DNA of 64,000 nucleotides from Sceloporus undulatus (Eukaryota > Chordata > Lepidosauria > Squamata > Phrynosomatidae), in assembly GCF_019175285.1 (NCBI RefSeq), contig NC_056523.1:124514305-124578304 (forward strand), read 5' to 3'. A program made the position numbers and the translations under genes. The notes below the pieces were generated by a model that ran no database searches, was not told the DNA's origin, and was given only the letters and a program-made list of their open reading frames with translations. How positions within the stretch are numbered: the stretch's first letter is position 1; each line of letters opens with the position of its first letter. Below are positions 21,020 to 30,303 of this stretch, piece after piece.

Positions 21020-22505
21020 TGTAAAGAACGTTGCGGAATGACTGTTTTGCGCGATGTCTTACTACATTGCTTGCTTTTCCGTCATTCCCCCCGTAACGTT
21101 ATGTTAGCGCTACAATTGCGCTACAATTGATTGAAAGTTGCGATTTCCGTGATGCGAAACCATGCATTGCGGAACTATTTACTACACCAGCGCTTTCCTT
21201 TTGTCTTTCGCATTTTGCAACAACATATTTACGCATGCGCCTTGGAGGTTTTGGTGGCATCCTGACCTTTGTGCTTCCAGGGGGGGAGAGGGGAAAGGGG
21301 CTGGAATGGATGACTACTAGGGGCCCCTTTCATTTACAGCCTCCCAGGTGTCCATGCAGGGAAGAGGAATGGGGCTGGAATGGATGACCCCTAGCGGCCC
21401 CTTTCATTTACAGCCTCCTAGGTGTCCTTGCAGGAAGGAGGAATGGGGCTGGAATGGATGACCTCTAGGGACCCCTTGCATGTGCAGCCCCCCAGGTGTC
21501 CATGCAGGACAGAGGAATGGGGCAGGGATGGATGACCCCTGGGGCCCCTTGCATTTGCAGCCTCCTAGGTGTCCATGCAGGACACCGGAATAGGGCTGGG
21601 ATGGATGACCCCTAGGGGCACCTTTCATTTGCTGCCTCCTAGGTGTCCATGCAGGACAGAGGAATGGGGCTGTGATGGATAGCCCCTAGGGGCCCCTTTC
21701 ATTTACAGCCTCCTAGGTGTCCATGCAGGACACCGGAATCGGGCTGGGATATATGACCCCCTAGGGGCCCCTTTCATTTGCCGCCTCCTAGGTGTCCATG
21801 CAGGACACCGGAATCAGGCTGGGATATATGACCCCCTAGGGGCCCCTTTCATTTACAGCCTCCTAGGTGTCCATACAGGACAGAGGAATGGGGCTGGGAT
21901 GGATGACCCCTAGGGGTCCCTTTCATTTACAGCCTCCCAGGTGTCCATGCAGGAAAGAGGAATGGGGCTGGAATGGATGACCCCTAGGGACCCCTTTCAT
22001 TTACAGCATACGAGGTGTCCTTGCAGGAAGGAGGAATGGGGCTGGAATGGATGACCCCTAGGGGCCCCTTGCATGTGCAGCCCCCCAGGTGTCCATGCAG
22101 GAAAGAGGAACGGGGGAGGGATGGATGACCCCAAGGGGTTCCTTACATGCAAGACAAGGCCACCCCCCCCCCTCCAAGGGGTTGTCCTGAAAAAGGAAGG
22201 CCACCGGAAGGGAATGGGGTCAAAAAGCAGCCCAGCATCATGGGAACTTTGCAATCAGTAACTTGAGCGTTGCGTTGCGCTGCTGCCTAACACACCAACC
22301 ATTTCACAACAGATTTCGCGAGGATAACGGGAGACCATGGCCTGGCTTCCCTTTTTGCCCGCAATGCCCAAAAAGGGGAGGAATGACGCTTAAACTACAG
22401 GAGCGTTGCGCAATGGGCTCCCATAGAAATGAATGGCGTCTGGAAGGACGTCACACTTTCACATTATTGCGCAACGTTGGTGATGCTAACATTGCGCGAT
22501 AGGCA
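21020..22505. mobile_element. CpG-rich putative DNA element carrying a minisatellite
   Basis: Both outer parts share GCG-rich words not seen nearby (AACGTTGCGGAATG, TTGCGCGATG, ATGTTAGCGCTACAATTGCG on the left; GCGTTGCGCAATGGG, TTGCGCAACGTTGG, ATTGCGCGAT on the right). The right end read in complement (ATCGCGCAATGTTAGCATCA) partly mirrors the left. The exact ends and target duplication are not resolved, so the element status is inferred. Confidence 0.5.
21284..22140 (+). repeat. 74-bp minisatellite, about 11 copies
   Basis: The marker GGTGTCC occurs at 21347, 21421, 21495, 21568, 21642, 21716, 21791, 21866, 21940, 22014 and 22088, a spacing of 73-75. Each unit has CATGCAGGA, GGAATGGGGCTGG, ATGGATGACCCCTAGG and CCCCTTTCATTTACAGCCTC. 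Units differ by a few bases each. It reads open in some frames but is not a gene. Confidence 0.95.
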
Positions 22506-23388
22506 GAAAAAATTGCCAAAAACTCGTGTCTGATAAACCTCCTTGTTTGAATCTCAGTGGTGCCAAACCTGTCTGAAATGTGTGCAAACTTTTTTCCAGA
22601 TTCTTTTCAGAGCCAAGAACTGCTTGGTGCTGGGGAGGGGGTGGGATAGTTTCTTGATCCAACTGCAGCTGTATGCTGGAATCCAAAGTTGTGCAAATCA
22701 AATGTTCATAAATTGTTTGATTTACATAAAGTATTTTGCTTGTAGCAAGCACGCAGACTTTAGCTTTCCTGGTACAGGAATCTTTGATTTTGACCTGCAG
22801 TCAACATGAATTACTGGATGTTTACGTAGCTGTGAATTCTGTGCCCTTTAGAACACAGAAAAAGATTTTGGGTGAAGAGTTTAGAACAGTTGTTCTGAAC
22901 CTTTGGCCTCCAGATGTTTTGGAATTCAGTTCCCAGAACCCCTGGCTACTGGCCAGGCTAGTTGAGAATTCTGTGTGGTGAAGTCCCAAATATCTAAAGG
23001 AGTAAAGGCTGATAATCAACCCACACCCTGCAGGAGCTTCCATAATTTGTGATGCATGCCATAAAAGCTAAAGCTGGACCTGTCCTAGAATACAGGAATG
23101 TGCTTTATATTGGGCTAGGTGGCTGTTCCATGTAGTTCAGTATTGTTAACACTAACTGCCAGCACAGGTTCACAGCTAAGGGTTTTTTCCTAGGCCTACC
23201 TAGAGATACTAGAAATTAAATTGGACCATCCTGCTTGCAGAGTTTTCCAGCACTTCATATGCTCTGCCACTGACCTATGTCAGTATGAGGATGGGATCAC
23301 ATAGCTAATGCTATGAAGCATTCACACTCTTACTCACAAATGGTTACTTCTCTCCCATGGGTAACTGATCCTAGGGCTGTTGGCTTTT
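22506..23388. other. Unassigned sequence with an old foldback fragment
   Basis: 22886-22985 (TCTGAACCTTTGGCCTCCAG, TTCAGTTCCCAGAACCCCTG) resembles a common short hAT-like palindromic repeat. The remainder is unassigned. Confidence 0.4.
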
Positions 23389-23522
23389 AATTTTTTTTTT
23401 ATATACCACTATTCCAAAGATCATAGCGGTGAACAGCAAGTAAGCTAATTAGCAAGTAAGCTAATTTGCCCCCAACAGTCTGGGTACTCATTTTAGCGAC
23501 CTCGGAAGGATGCAAGCCTGAG
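23389..23522 (-). mobile_element. SINE family C fragment, minus strand
   Basis: Shares CAAGTAAGCTAATTTGCCCC, GGTACTCATTTTAGCGACCT and GGAAGGATGCAAGCC with the fuller copy at 41028-41289. The tRNA-like head is missing. Confidence 0.6.
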
Positions 23523-24601
23523 TCCTCCTGCTGCTGACCACCTCCCAAGAGGCAGAAGCCCTGGACATCCTGGCTTGTACTCAACATCCAGGGAACCCAG
23601 CTCTTCTCCTGGAGCATGAACCCTCCACCTAGCAGTTTTTGTTAAGGCCTGAATCCTACCAGTAGTCCTGACTTGTGCAGACCCACTGAACCAATGGCAA
23701 TCATACAAGTGTTGACCCCACCATTCAACAGTGGATTCAGGGGGTCTACTCTTTGTCTTGGACTCTGTCCCTGAGCAGCTCAGAGTCCAGCTTCTCTCGT
23801 GCTAGATATACTTGGGGCAAAGCCTGTATCCACTTCTACTGGACTGCTTTGTCTTCTCTCCCTCCCACTTCAGCAGGAGGTTCTCTCAAGAAGGCAGATG
23901 CATGTTGCAAAATTAAATTTTCTCTGCTTCCTAGCAACGGTCGTCACGGTGCCAGGGTGGGGGTGGGAGGGACACATCAGGGTATCACACTCTCTCTCAC
24001 ACACACTCTTCCTGATTCCCTGTGTCTTGTGTTATTCATACTATATTGACATCATTAGAATCCAATCCTCATTTCCTATGGGAGCCCCTGCCATCTACAG
24101 ACGTGCAGCCATGTGTGATTCTTGAGGGTATGACACACACACACACTTCCCACACACAGAAACAAACTCAGGTCTTTCTCACATGTTATAGACCAAGGAT
24201 GCCAGGGAAGCAAGCTCACAAGGTGCACAAAATTGTGTGTGCAAATGTATGAAGATGCAAATAAGCTCTTCCCAAACACATACATGTACACACACGCGTA
24301 AAATCTTACAAAGCTGGCAACTGCATACATACACACTGTTTCTCATGAAACGAACATGTCCATGTTTATGTGCCAAGGCAGATAAACACTCCAGTGCAAT
24401 CCTAAGAGCATCATTGTGAGCACTGAAGAGTTTGATAAGTTTAGCCTCCTCCAGTAAAGTCAGAGTTCTCAGGGCATATGCTCTGGGATTTTTTTAATGG
24501 TATCATCTGCCACCTCTTCTTCTCAAGATTCCTTTGAGCTTGGCTATAATCAGAATAGTAGCTGGGGAGAGAGGATGCTAGCTATGAACTATCCTTGTAG
24601 T
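23523..24601. other. Unassigned sequence with CA-rich patches
   Basis: Scattered ACACAC patches between 23997 and 24330. No gene recognised. Confidence 0.5.
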
Positions 24602-24807
24602 GAGCCAGCATGGCATAGTGGTTTGACTGTTGGCCTGTGACTCTGGAGACCAAGGTTTAATTCCCTACTCAGCCATGAAATCCACTGTTGGGTGACCTTG
24701 GTCAAGTTGCATGCTATGGCAAAGCTCTTCTGAACAAATCTTATCCAGAAACCCCCATGATAGAGTCACATAAGTCAAAAATGACTTCAAGGCACACAAC
24801 ACACACA
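24602..24807 (+). mobile_element. tRNA-derived SINE (family A)
   Basis: GAGCCAGCATGGCATAGTGG head, GGTTTAATTCCCTACTCAGC, GGTGACCTTGGTCAAGTTGC, ATGACTTCAAGGCACACAAC tail. The middle is shortened. Confidence 0.85.
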
Positions 24808-24910
24808 TCCTTCTTATACAGGAATTGGGGTGACTTGAATGGACAATTAGGGCCCATTAACTTTTTTTTAAAAGGTCTGTGTTGGTGGCAAGTAAACTGT
24901 TCCAACTGGA

Positions 24911-25210
24911 AACATTCAGGGGTAGCTGTGTTGGCCATTTAACAAATACAAACAAAAGTCCAGCGGTGATTTAGTTGGCCAACTGAAATGCACAATATAC
25001 TTACTGCAAGTTTTCGAAGCTCCATGGGCTTCTTCATCAGGCAAGATGTTACAAACCAAACAGGAGGGAAAAAAATTGGAGATCTTAGTCAGATGCCTGC
25101 ATGTTATTTCATCCTTAGTAAAGATATGCTGGGGAGGATATATTTTGCAGACAGGCTCCTCCTCCTTCTGGCTATGCTGGCAGTAGGGAGATTTTCAAAG
25201 TCCAGGAAAT
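24911..25210. mobile_element. PLE-type terminus plus partial interior, family 3
   Basis: Left arm: CATTCAGGGGTAGCTGTGTT ... CTCCATGGGCTTCTTCATCA. It is followed by an interior block (TGCCTGCATG, CCTTAGTAAAGATATGCTGG, GCAGACAGGCTCCTCCTCCT, AGATTTTCAAAGTCCAGGAA) that occurs in opposite orientation inside 25497-25985. The second arm is missing. No RT. Confidence 0.7.
24999..25040 (-). ncRNA. Hammerhead-ribozyme-like motif, core boxes intact
   Basis: Minus strand: CTGATGA (25040-25034); GAAGC-CCATGGA-GCTTC, a perfect 5-bp stem II (25032-25016); GAAA (25015-25012); then ACTT-GCAGT-AAGT, a stem III-like hairpin (25011-24999). This is the best-kept example in the window. The A15.1/U16.1-type pair at the base of stem III is not evident, so cleavage is unproven. 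Confidence 0.6.
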
Positions 25211-25496
25211 GTAAAGCTATTTGTATCTCAACAGGGAGTGGACCCATCTTTTGCAATCCAATATGTCTCCATTCCAGTGAGATCACAGGACTTGTAGGTA
25301 GAGAACAATGGATTCCTCAAGAAGCCTCCATGTTTTTGCATGAGGAACATTTTGGTGATGGTGAGGTAAAACATGCAAATTCATTCCAAATTTAAGAAGA
25401 CTAAAAATTGTTTTACCTTGGTTGAAGTCCCAGTCCACAGGCTACTCTTTATATTTCCCCTGTTGCAGCTACAATGCAGTATCTCACAACACAGAA
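25211..25496. other. Unassigned sequence
   Basis: Unique-looking sequence between two copies of the same PLE-derived element. No gene. Confidence 0.45.
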
Positions 25497-25585
25497 AACA
25501 TTCAGGGGTAGCTATGTTGGCCATTTAACAAATACAAACAAAATCCATCAGTGATACCTTTATTGGCAATCGAAATGCATAAAAT

Positions 25586-25627
25586 ACTTGTTGCAAGCTT
25601 TCAAAGCTCCATGGGCTTCTTCATCAA
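25586..25627 (-). ncRNA. Hammerhead-like core, left arm
   Basis: Minus strand: TTGATGA (25627-25621), GAAGC-CCATGGA-GCTTT stem II-like loop, GAAA (25602-25599), GCTTG-CAA-CAAG stem III-like hairpin. The first box differs by one base from the consensus. Confidence 0.45.
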
Positions 25628-25864
25628 GCAAAATGTTACAAACCAAACAGGAGTAAAACAAACAATTGGAAATGTTAGTCTGATGCCTGCATTTCCTGGA
25701 CTTTGAAAATCTCCCTATTGCCAGCATGGCTAGGAGGAGGAGCCTGTCTGAAAAAGATATTCTCCCCATCATAACATCTTTACTAAGGACTGAAACAACA
25801 TACAGGCACCAGAGTAATATCTTCAATTGTTTTTTCCCCTTCAGTTTGGTTTGTAACATCTTGC

Positions 25865-25905
25865 CTGATGAAGAAGCCCATGGAGCTTCCAAAGCTTGCA
25901 ACAAA
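25865..25905 (+). ncRNA. Hammerhead-like core, right arm
   Basis: CTGATGA (25865-25871), perfect stem II GAAGC (25873-25877) with GCTTC (25885-25889), then CAAA where GAAA is expected, then GCTTGCAAC. Faces the left-arm core. Confidence 0.45.
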
Positions 25906-26073
25906 TATATTGTGCATTTTGGTTGGCTAATAAAGGTATCACTGATGGATTTTGGTTTGTTTTTGTTCCAACTGAGTTGCTGATGCAGATCAAGACAGCT
26001 CTCAGCATTTTTGGTCCTTCCTTTGGGCATGGCTACAGAAACTGCCAGCCAGCCTGCCTAAATACCCTAAAGG

Positions 26074-26274
26074 CAACAAATCCGGTTAGATCTGGAGAGC
26101 TAAGTAGGGTCAGCCCTGGTAAGTACAAGGATGGGATGCCATCAATGAATACCAGATGCTGAAGGCCATATTTTAGAGGAAGGAACTGGCAGAACCATCT
26201 CTGAATCTTCCTTGCCTAAGAAAACTCTGTGAAATCCATGGGGTCACCATAAGTCAACAGGTGATTTGAACAGA
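26074..26274 (+). mobile_element. 5S rRNA-derived SINE
   Basis: The head follows 5S rRNA: TTAGATCTGGAGAGCTAAGT, AGGGTCAGCCCTGGTAAGTA, CAAGGATGGGATGCC, GAATACCAGATGCTGAAGGC (5S internal control region and 3' half). It continues into an unrelated tail (CTTGCCTAAGAAAACTCTGT, GGGGTCACCATAAGTCAACA) like that of the family A SINE. It is not a functional 5S gene: diverged, lacking the first part and with no terminator run. Confidence 0.85.
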
Positions 26275-26439
26275 GAGATTTTCATGATGAACAGCTATCA
26301 AAATGTTATCTCTATACCACTGCCAATATGTTAGAAAGGCACAATTTTATACCACATGTTAGCTACACTTGCGAACGTACTTCTTCTTCATGATCTTTGT
26401 ATGGGGCCAAGTGGTTTGACCTATTGATTTCATTTAAAG

Positions 26440-26870
26440 CCTCCCCCCCAATGAGGGCTCAAGGAGGATTACAAAAGATGTCTGAAAATATATTATAACA
26501 AAACCAGTACACTGTCAGCAGTGCATGCAAAGCATTAGCACCATCTTCCAGAAAAGCCCCATTAGATCATTTTCACCTGCTTAGTTCTGAAAGTTTGCCT
26601 GAATAAATAAGCTTTAGAGAGCTTTTGAACTCTTACAAGGGATACACCCCCATTCACAATTTGTTCCAGAGCCTTGCAGCTATTTGGGAAAAGGCCCTGG
26701 TCCTGCCAGTAATTCAAATTTCCTGCCAATTTTACCAAGGTGGGAGAGAGGCATTTTTTGAGAAGCAGCTCCCGGGTGGTGAGGGACTCTTTAAAGATCA
26801 AAGATCAAAACCAACACCTTTGGCTTTGAAGCCCAGGATTATTTGAAATTTGTAAATTTTGTGTTTCCTT
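26440..26870 (-). mobile_element. Probable LINE 3' region, degraded
   Basis: Contains phrases common in squamate LINE 3' regions (TTTGTTCCAGAGCCTTGCAG, GGGAAAAGGCCCTGGTCCTG, AAAGATCAAAACCAACACCT, GGCTTTGAAGCCCAGGATTA). Recognition is from memory of repeat families, so the exact family is open. Confidence 0.35.
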
Positions 26871-26904
26871 GTTCTAACAGAATGGGTAGGAGATTTTGAC
26901 ATAT

Positions 26905-26966
26905 GCTACCGTCTCACGTTGAACACCTCTTGTCTGATTTTGAAAGTTAAGTGGGTTCAAACCTGG
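26905..26966 (+). mobile_element. Truncated 5S-derived SINE
   Basis: GCTACCGTCTCACGTTGAAC, ACCTCTTGTCTGATTTTGAA, AGTTAAGTGGGTTCAAACCT follow the first part of 5S rRNA (CATACC, CTCGTCTGATCTCGGAAGCTAAG). The SINE is cut by the MITE that starts at 26967. Confidence 0.6.
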
Positions 26967-27130
26967 AGCCCTTTCACACAATGCAGTTATAGTGCTATGA
27001 TTCTACTTTAGCTGCCATGGTTCCATTCTGTGGAATGCTAGGATTGGCAGTTTGGTCAGGGACCCCAAAGGAGCTCTGTGGTTGAGTACTGCAAAGGGTC
27101 CTCCCTAAACTACCAATCCCAGGACTCCAC
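26967..27130. mobile_element. Palindromic MITE, family 2
   Basis: Left end GCCCTTTCACACAATGCAGT, then ATAGTGCTATGATTCTACTT, CTGCCATGGTTCCATTCTGT; inverted matches appear in CTACCAATCCCAGGACTCCA. Related to 42741-42925 by its ends. The right end is lost. Confidence 0.6.
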
Positions 27131-27534
27131 AGGACCAGTAGCCTGATTCAGTACTATAAGGCAGCTTTCTATATTGCTGTATTTTTATTGCCCCTGCTGG
27201 ACTTCAGTTGTCAAGGGATGAAGCAAAAGTCCCTCCTTTCCAAAACCTGTGACAAGATGCATTGAATTTAGCATGGAATTTGCTCATCCTGGGGAAGTGA
27301 CTTAACATTTTCCAGTTGTATAATGATACAGATACTAGGAGATGGATTCCTGAGAATGGCCGACATTGTTAAAAATTCATGGTAATCAAGAAGACGTGGG
27401 GTACATCTTCATTTTAGAAATAATACAGTTTAACCCCACTTTAATTGCTGTAACTCCATTCCATGGAATCCCAGGATTTGTAATTTTGCAAGGTATTTAA
27501 CTGTCTCTGCAAAGTGAACCAGCATGGTGTAGTG

Positions 27535-27604
27535 CAGGGGTAGGCAATCTTTTTGAGCCGGGGGCCGGGTTGCTGTCCCTCAGACAACTGGGGGGGCCGA
27601 AGCC

Positions 27605-27636
<32 letters not shown>

Positions 27637-27906
27637 GTTTTTAAAAATTAAATATATAAATAAACCAGGACAAATGTAGGACAAAATTTTCAAATGGAAG
27701 ACACTTTTTTAAAAAAAATGGAGGACACGCAAAAAAAATTGCTGATTTTTTTAAAAATGTTAATATAAATGCATGTTTCTGAGGCTTCTATAGACAATTG
27801 CCCCCCAAAGGCCCCGGCGGCAATCGGCAGCAGGACTGGGCTGGGGCCGGTCCCAAGGCCTCGCCGGGCCGCATCTGGCCCGCGGGCCGCAGGTTGCCTA
27901 CCCCTG
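27535..27906. mobile_element. hAT-type non-autonomous element, 372 bp
   Basis: Ends CAGGGGTAGGCAATCTTTTT and (complement) CAGGGGTAGGCAACCTGCGG form terminal inverted repeats. The 8-bp duplication GTGTAGTG lies exactly on both sides (27527-27534, 27907-27914). The interior has (AAAT)n at about 27605-27634 and a piece of the AGGACA family (27664-27790). No transposase. The 8-bp duplication and CAGGGG ends indicate hAT. Confidence 0.9.
27605..27634 (+). repeat. (AAAT)n microsatellite
   Basis: About seven AAAT units inside the hAT element. Confidence 0.9.
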
Positions 27907-28256
27907 GTGTAGTGGTTTGAATGTTGGCGTACAACTCTGTAGGCCAGGGTTTGATTCCAGCTTGGCCATAAAACACACTAGGTTACTTTGGGCAAGTCAC
28001 ATACTCTCAGCCTCAGGGGAAGGCAATGGCAAACCTATTCTGAACAAATCTTGCCAAGAAAACCCCCAATAGGTTTGCCTTAAGATTGCCATAAGTTGGA
28101 AATGACTTGAAGGCACACAACAACAAAAAACAACAAGCCCAAGAATGCTGGTGCCTCACAAAATTACAAATCCCAGGATTCTGTAGGGTGGAGCCATGGC
28201 AGTTAAAGTGGTGTCAAACTGCATTATTTCTACAGTGTAGATACATCCTTGGTTGT

Positions 28257-28664
28257 GCCTTGAAATAAATCCACATGATGCAATCTGAATTTTAGTCCCT
28301 TGGTTTTTTTTATTCTCTTTGGAACTCCTTGCCTCAAGAGCTTTGCATAGCACCCTCATTGCTAGTCTTCTGTAATTTTTGTTATTTCATCTGGTCTTTG
28401 ACCTCCCATCAGACTGATCTATAAATGTTTGCTTCCTTTGATGTATCAATATATAGGCTGCTACTCCTGTGGGTTGTTCTTGTGATTGTCTCATTATATG
28501 TGTGTGTCTGTTTGTGTGTTTAAAAACTGATGGTAGCTCACTTGAACATACACTTTGTGTCCAGAAATTAAAGGCAAGATAAAAATTTGTCAATAATCAG
28601 TCTGATTGGCTAGGTTTCTCTAAGGTGTTGAGGTCCCACCGCCTCCCATTCGGTGTTTTTCTCA
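28257..28664. other. Unassigned sequence
   Basis: No gene or repeat recognised; a TGTGTGTCTG patch lies near 28499. Confidence 0.5.
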
Positions 28665-29012
28665 GGCCCAGTACATACGGGTAGGAAGCGGTCTGCTGGC
28701 ACCGATTCTAGGATTCGGGAGCGTGCAGCAACCGCATGCTCCCAAACCCTAGTCCATACAGATGCCACCATCATGGCAGCCTCCTGTCCATACGGGGGCT
28801 GCCATGAAGACACCACCGCCATACAGTGACCAGATGTCGCTAGCAGGAAGTGGCATCATGGTGGTGCCCCCTTCCTGTTTGCGGCAACGCAAAAAAGGAG
28901 CCGCTCTAGGCAGTTTCTTTTTGGCATTACATTGGTGCTGCAGCATGCGGCCGCTGCAGCACCAACTCAGGTCAAAGACGGGCGGCATGAAGCTGTCCAT
29001 CTGTCGAGCCCC
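28665..29012. mobile_element. Putative TIR MITE, CpG-rich
   Basis: Possible imperfect inverted ends GGCCCAGTACATACGG and (complement) GGGGCTCGACAGATGG. Inside are repeats of GTCCATACAGATGCC / GTCCATACGGGGGCTGCC and an inner GCTGCAGCATGCGGCCGCTGCAGC palindrome region. The target duplication is unclear. Base content contrasts with both flanks. Confidence 0.45.
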
Positions 29013-29080
29013 ACACTCAAAACATTTTTAACTAGAGGTTCTGAGTTGAAGCATTTCCAAATTTGGAACAGTTACATCGT

Positions 29081-29418
29081 AGGGATGTAGTGGCTTAGTG
29101 GTTAAGATGCCAATTTTGATGATCGGAAAGTTGGCAGTTCAAGGCCCGAGTGCTGCATGATGGGGTGAGATCCTGTCACTAGTCCCAGCTTATGCCAGCC
29201 TAGCAGTTTGAAAGAATGCAAATGCAAGTAGATAAACAGGTACCACTTGGGTGGGAAGGTAACAGCACATCGCAGTTGGCACTGTCATGCTAGCCACATG
29301 ACCGCCAGAGTAGTCCTTAGACAACACTGACTCTTTGGCTTAGTAACAGAGATGAGCACTGCCCCCTACAATTGGTTGCAATTAGACATTCATGTCAAGG
29401 GTCTACCTTTACCTTTCA
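29081..29418 (+). mobile_element. Sauria-type SINE with Bov-B-like tail
   Basis: Head GGGATGTAGTGGCTTAGTGG TTAAGATGCC, GGCAGTTCAAGGCCCGAGTG; body AGCAGTTTGAAAGAATGCAA, GTAGATAAACAGGTACCACT, GGGAAGGTAACAGCACATCG, GCCACATGACC, GAGATGAGCACTGCCCCCTA; tail TTCATGTCAAGGGTCTACCT and CTTTACCTTTC. This order is characteristic of Sauria SINEs, mobilised by Bov-B LINEs. Confidence 0.9.
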
Positions 29419-30064
29419 TAGATCTTAGCACAACTTTGCCTGGCTTCAAGTTTGGGAACTATAATCAGAAAAGTAACTTTTCTAAGCTCTGGAGCCTTGT
29501 GTATGTAATGTATGTACTCTACTGCCAAGAATGGGCCTGTCTATCAACAGCAATGCCTTCCATGGGAGAATACACACTTTGCTGCCATATCAGCTCTTTT
29601 TTGTGTTCTGAAGCAGACTTTTCCTTTGAAAATAAGCATCTGGTTTCCTGCTCTCATTTTTCTGACATTTTTCACAACCCAATTAGATTTTGCTAGGGTG
29701 GTTGCCTCCTGAAAAGAGCTAGCAGTTTTAGAATCATTACAAGCCTTCATGCTCCCTTTTTCAGATTTTTCTAGCACAGCCTGAGATACCACTAGTAGCT
29801 ATCACTTCTGCACTTTGCTCAATTTCAAACTCTGGGTCCTGTGCAATATTCCTGGTACAGTATGGAAGCAGTTGCATGCCTCCAAACAATTACTCATCAT
29901 ATACTTTCTAACACCTAAGCAGCTTGTTATTCAGAAATAGTTCTCTGTTCCTTACAGGTCACCTGGTTTGTCTAGCTAACCAGTTTGGCTGCTGAATCTT
30001 TGTTGAATCTTCCACTGGTCTGGAATATTGTTGGCTTCATTAGAGGGCATGCAGCATAGCACAC
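29419..30064. other. Unassigned sequence
   Basis: No gene recognised. Frames here have no domain. Confidence 0.5.
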
Positions 30065-30067
30065 AAA

Positions 30068-30300
30068 GGCCTGTTACAGACTGCCAAAATAAAGCTGCTT
30101 CCGGTCTCTTTGGAGGTATGCTATTTAAATGATGCATGGGTCCTAAGAGTCCGGAGGTTGCGCCAAAGCCACACTCCATTCCTAAGCACCAGAGTGCAGC
30201 TTTGGTGCAGCTTCCGGATTCTTAGGATGCATGCATCATTTAAACAGCATACCTCCAAAGAGACCCGAAGCAGCTTTATTTTGGCAGTCTGGAACAGGCC
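30068..30300. mobile_element. Near-perfect palindromic MITE, 233 bp
   Basis: Left arm GGCCTGTTACAGACTGCC AAAATAAAGCTGCTTCCGG...; right arm is its complement (CAGCTTTATTTTGGCAGTCT GGAACAGGCC). The arms pair for about 95 bp with few mismatches, around a short centre with CCACACTCCATTCCTAAGCA. AAA lies on each side, a 3-bp duplication compatible with the Harbinger group. No coding. Confidence 0.8.
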
Positions 30301-30303
30301 AAA

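Larger units (their letters stand above)
25497..25985. mobile_element. Non-autonomous PLE-type unit with inverted ribozyme arms
   Basis: Left arm (25497-25660, minus) and right arm (25830-25985, plus) are inverted copies: AAAATCCATCAGTGATACCT at left and GGTATCACTGATGGATTTTG at right, each followed inward by the CTTCATCA / TGATGAAG box and the AACAT(C/T)TTGC region. The interior of about 170 bp matches 25076-25210 in reverse. No RT or GIY-YIG coding. An internally deleted or non-autonomous member of the family is the simplest reading. Confidence 0.7.
27511..28136 (+). mobile_element. tRNA-derived SINE (family A), split by an hAT element
   Basis: Head CCAGCATGGTGTAGTG before 27535; GTGTAGTGGTTTGAATGTTG after 27906, then GGGCAAGTCACATACTCTCA, TTGCCAAGAAAACCCCCAAT, GGAAATGACTTGAAGGCACA and an ACAACAAAAAACAACAA tail. 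Confidence 0.9.
27401..28256. mobile_element. Palindromic MITE, family 1, split by a SINE
   Basis: Left half 27401-27510 (CATTTTAGAAATAATACAGT, TTAACCCCACTTTAATTGCT, GGAATCCCAGGATTTGTAAT). Right half 28137-28256 (ATGCTGGTGCCTCACAAAAT, GAGCCATGGCAGTTAAAGTG, CAAACTGCATTATTTCTACA). The SINE at 27511-28136 sits in its centre. Confidence 0.8.

Noticed and set aside
21284-22140. CRISPR-like regular array
   Set aside because: Units are tandem without unique spacers, the unit is 74 bp and the genome is vertebrate. It is a minisatellite.
26074-26190. 5S rRNA gene
   Set aside because: The 5S-like part is incomplete and diverged and is fused to a SINE tail.
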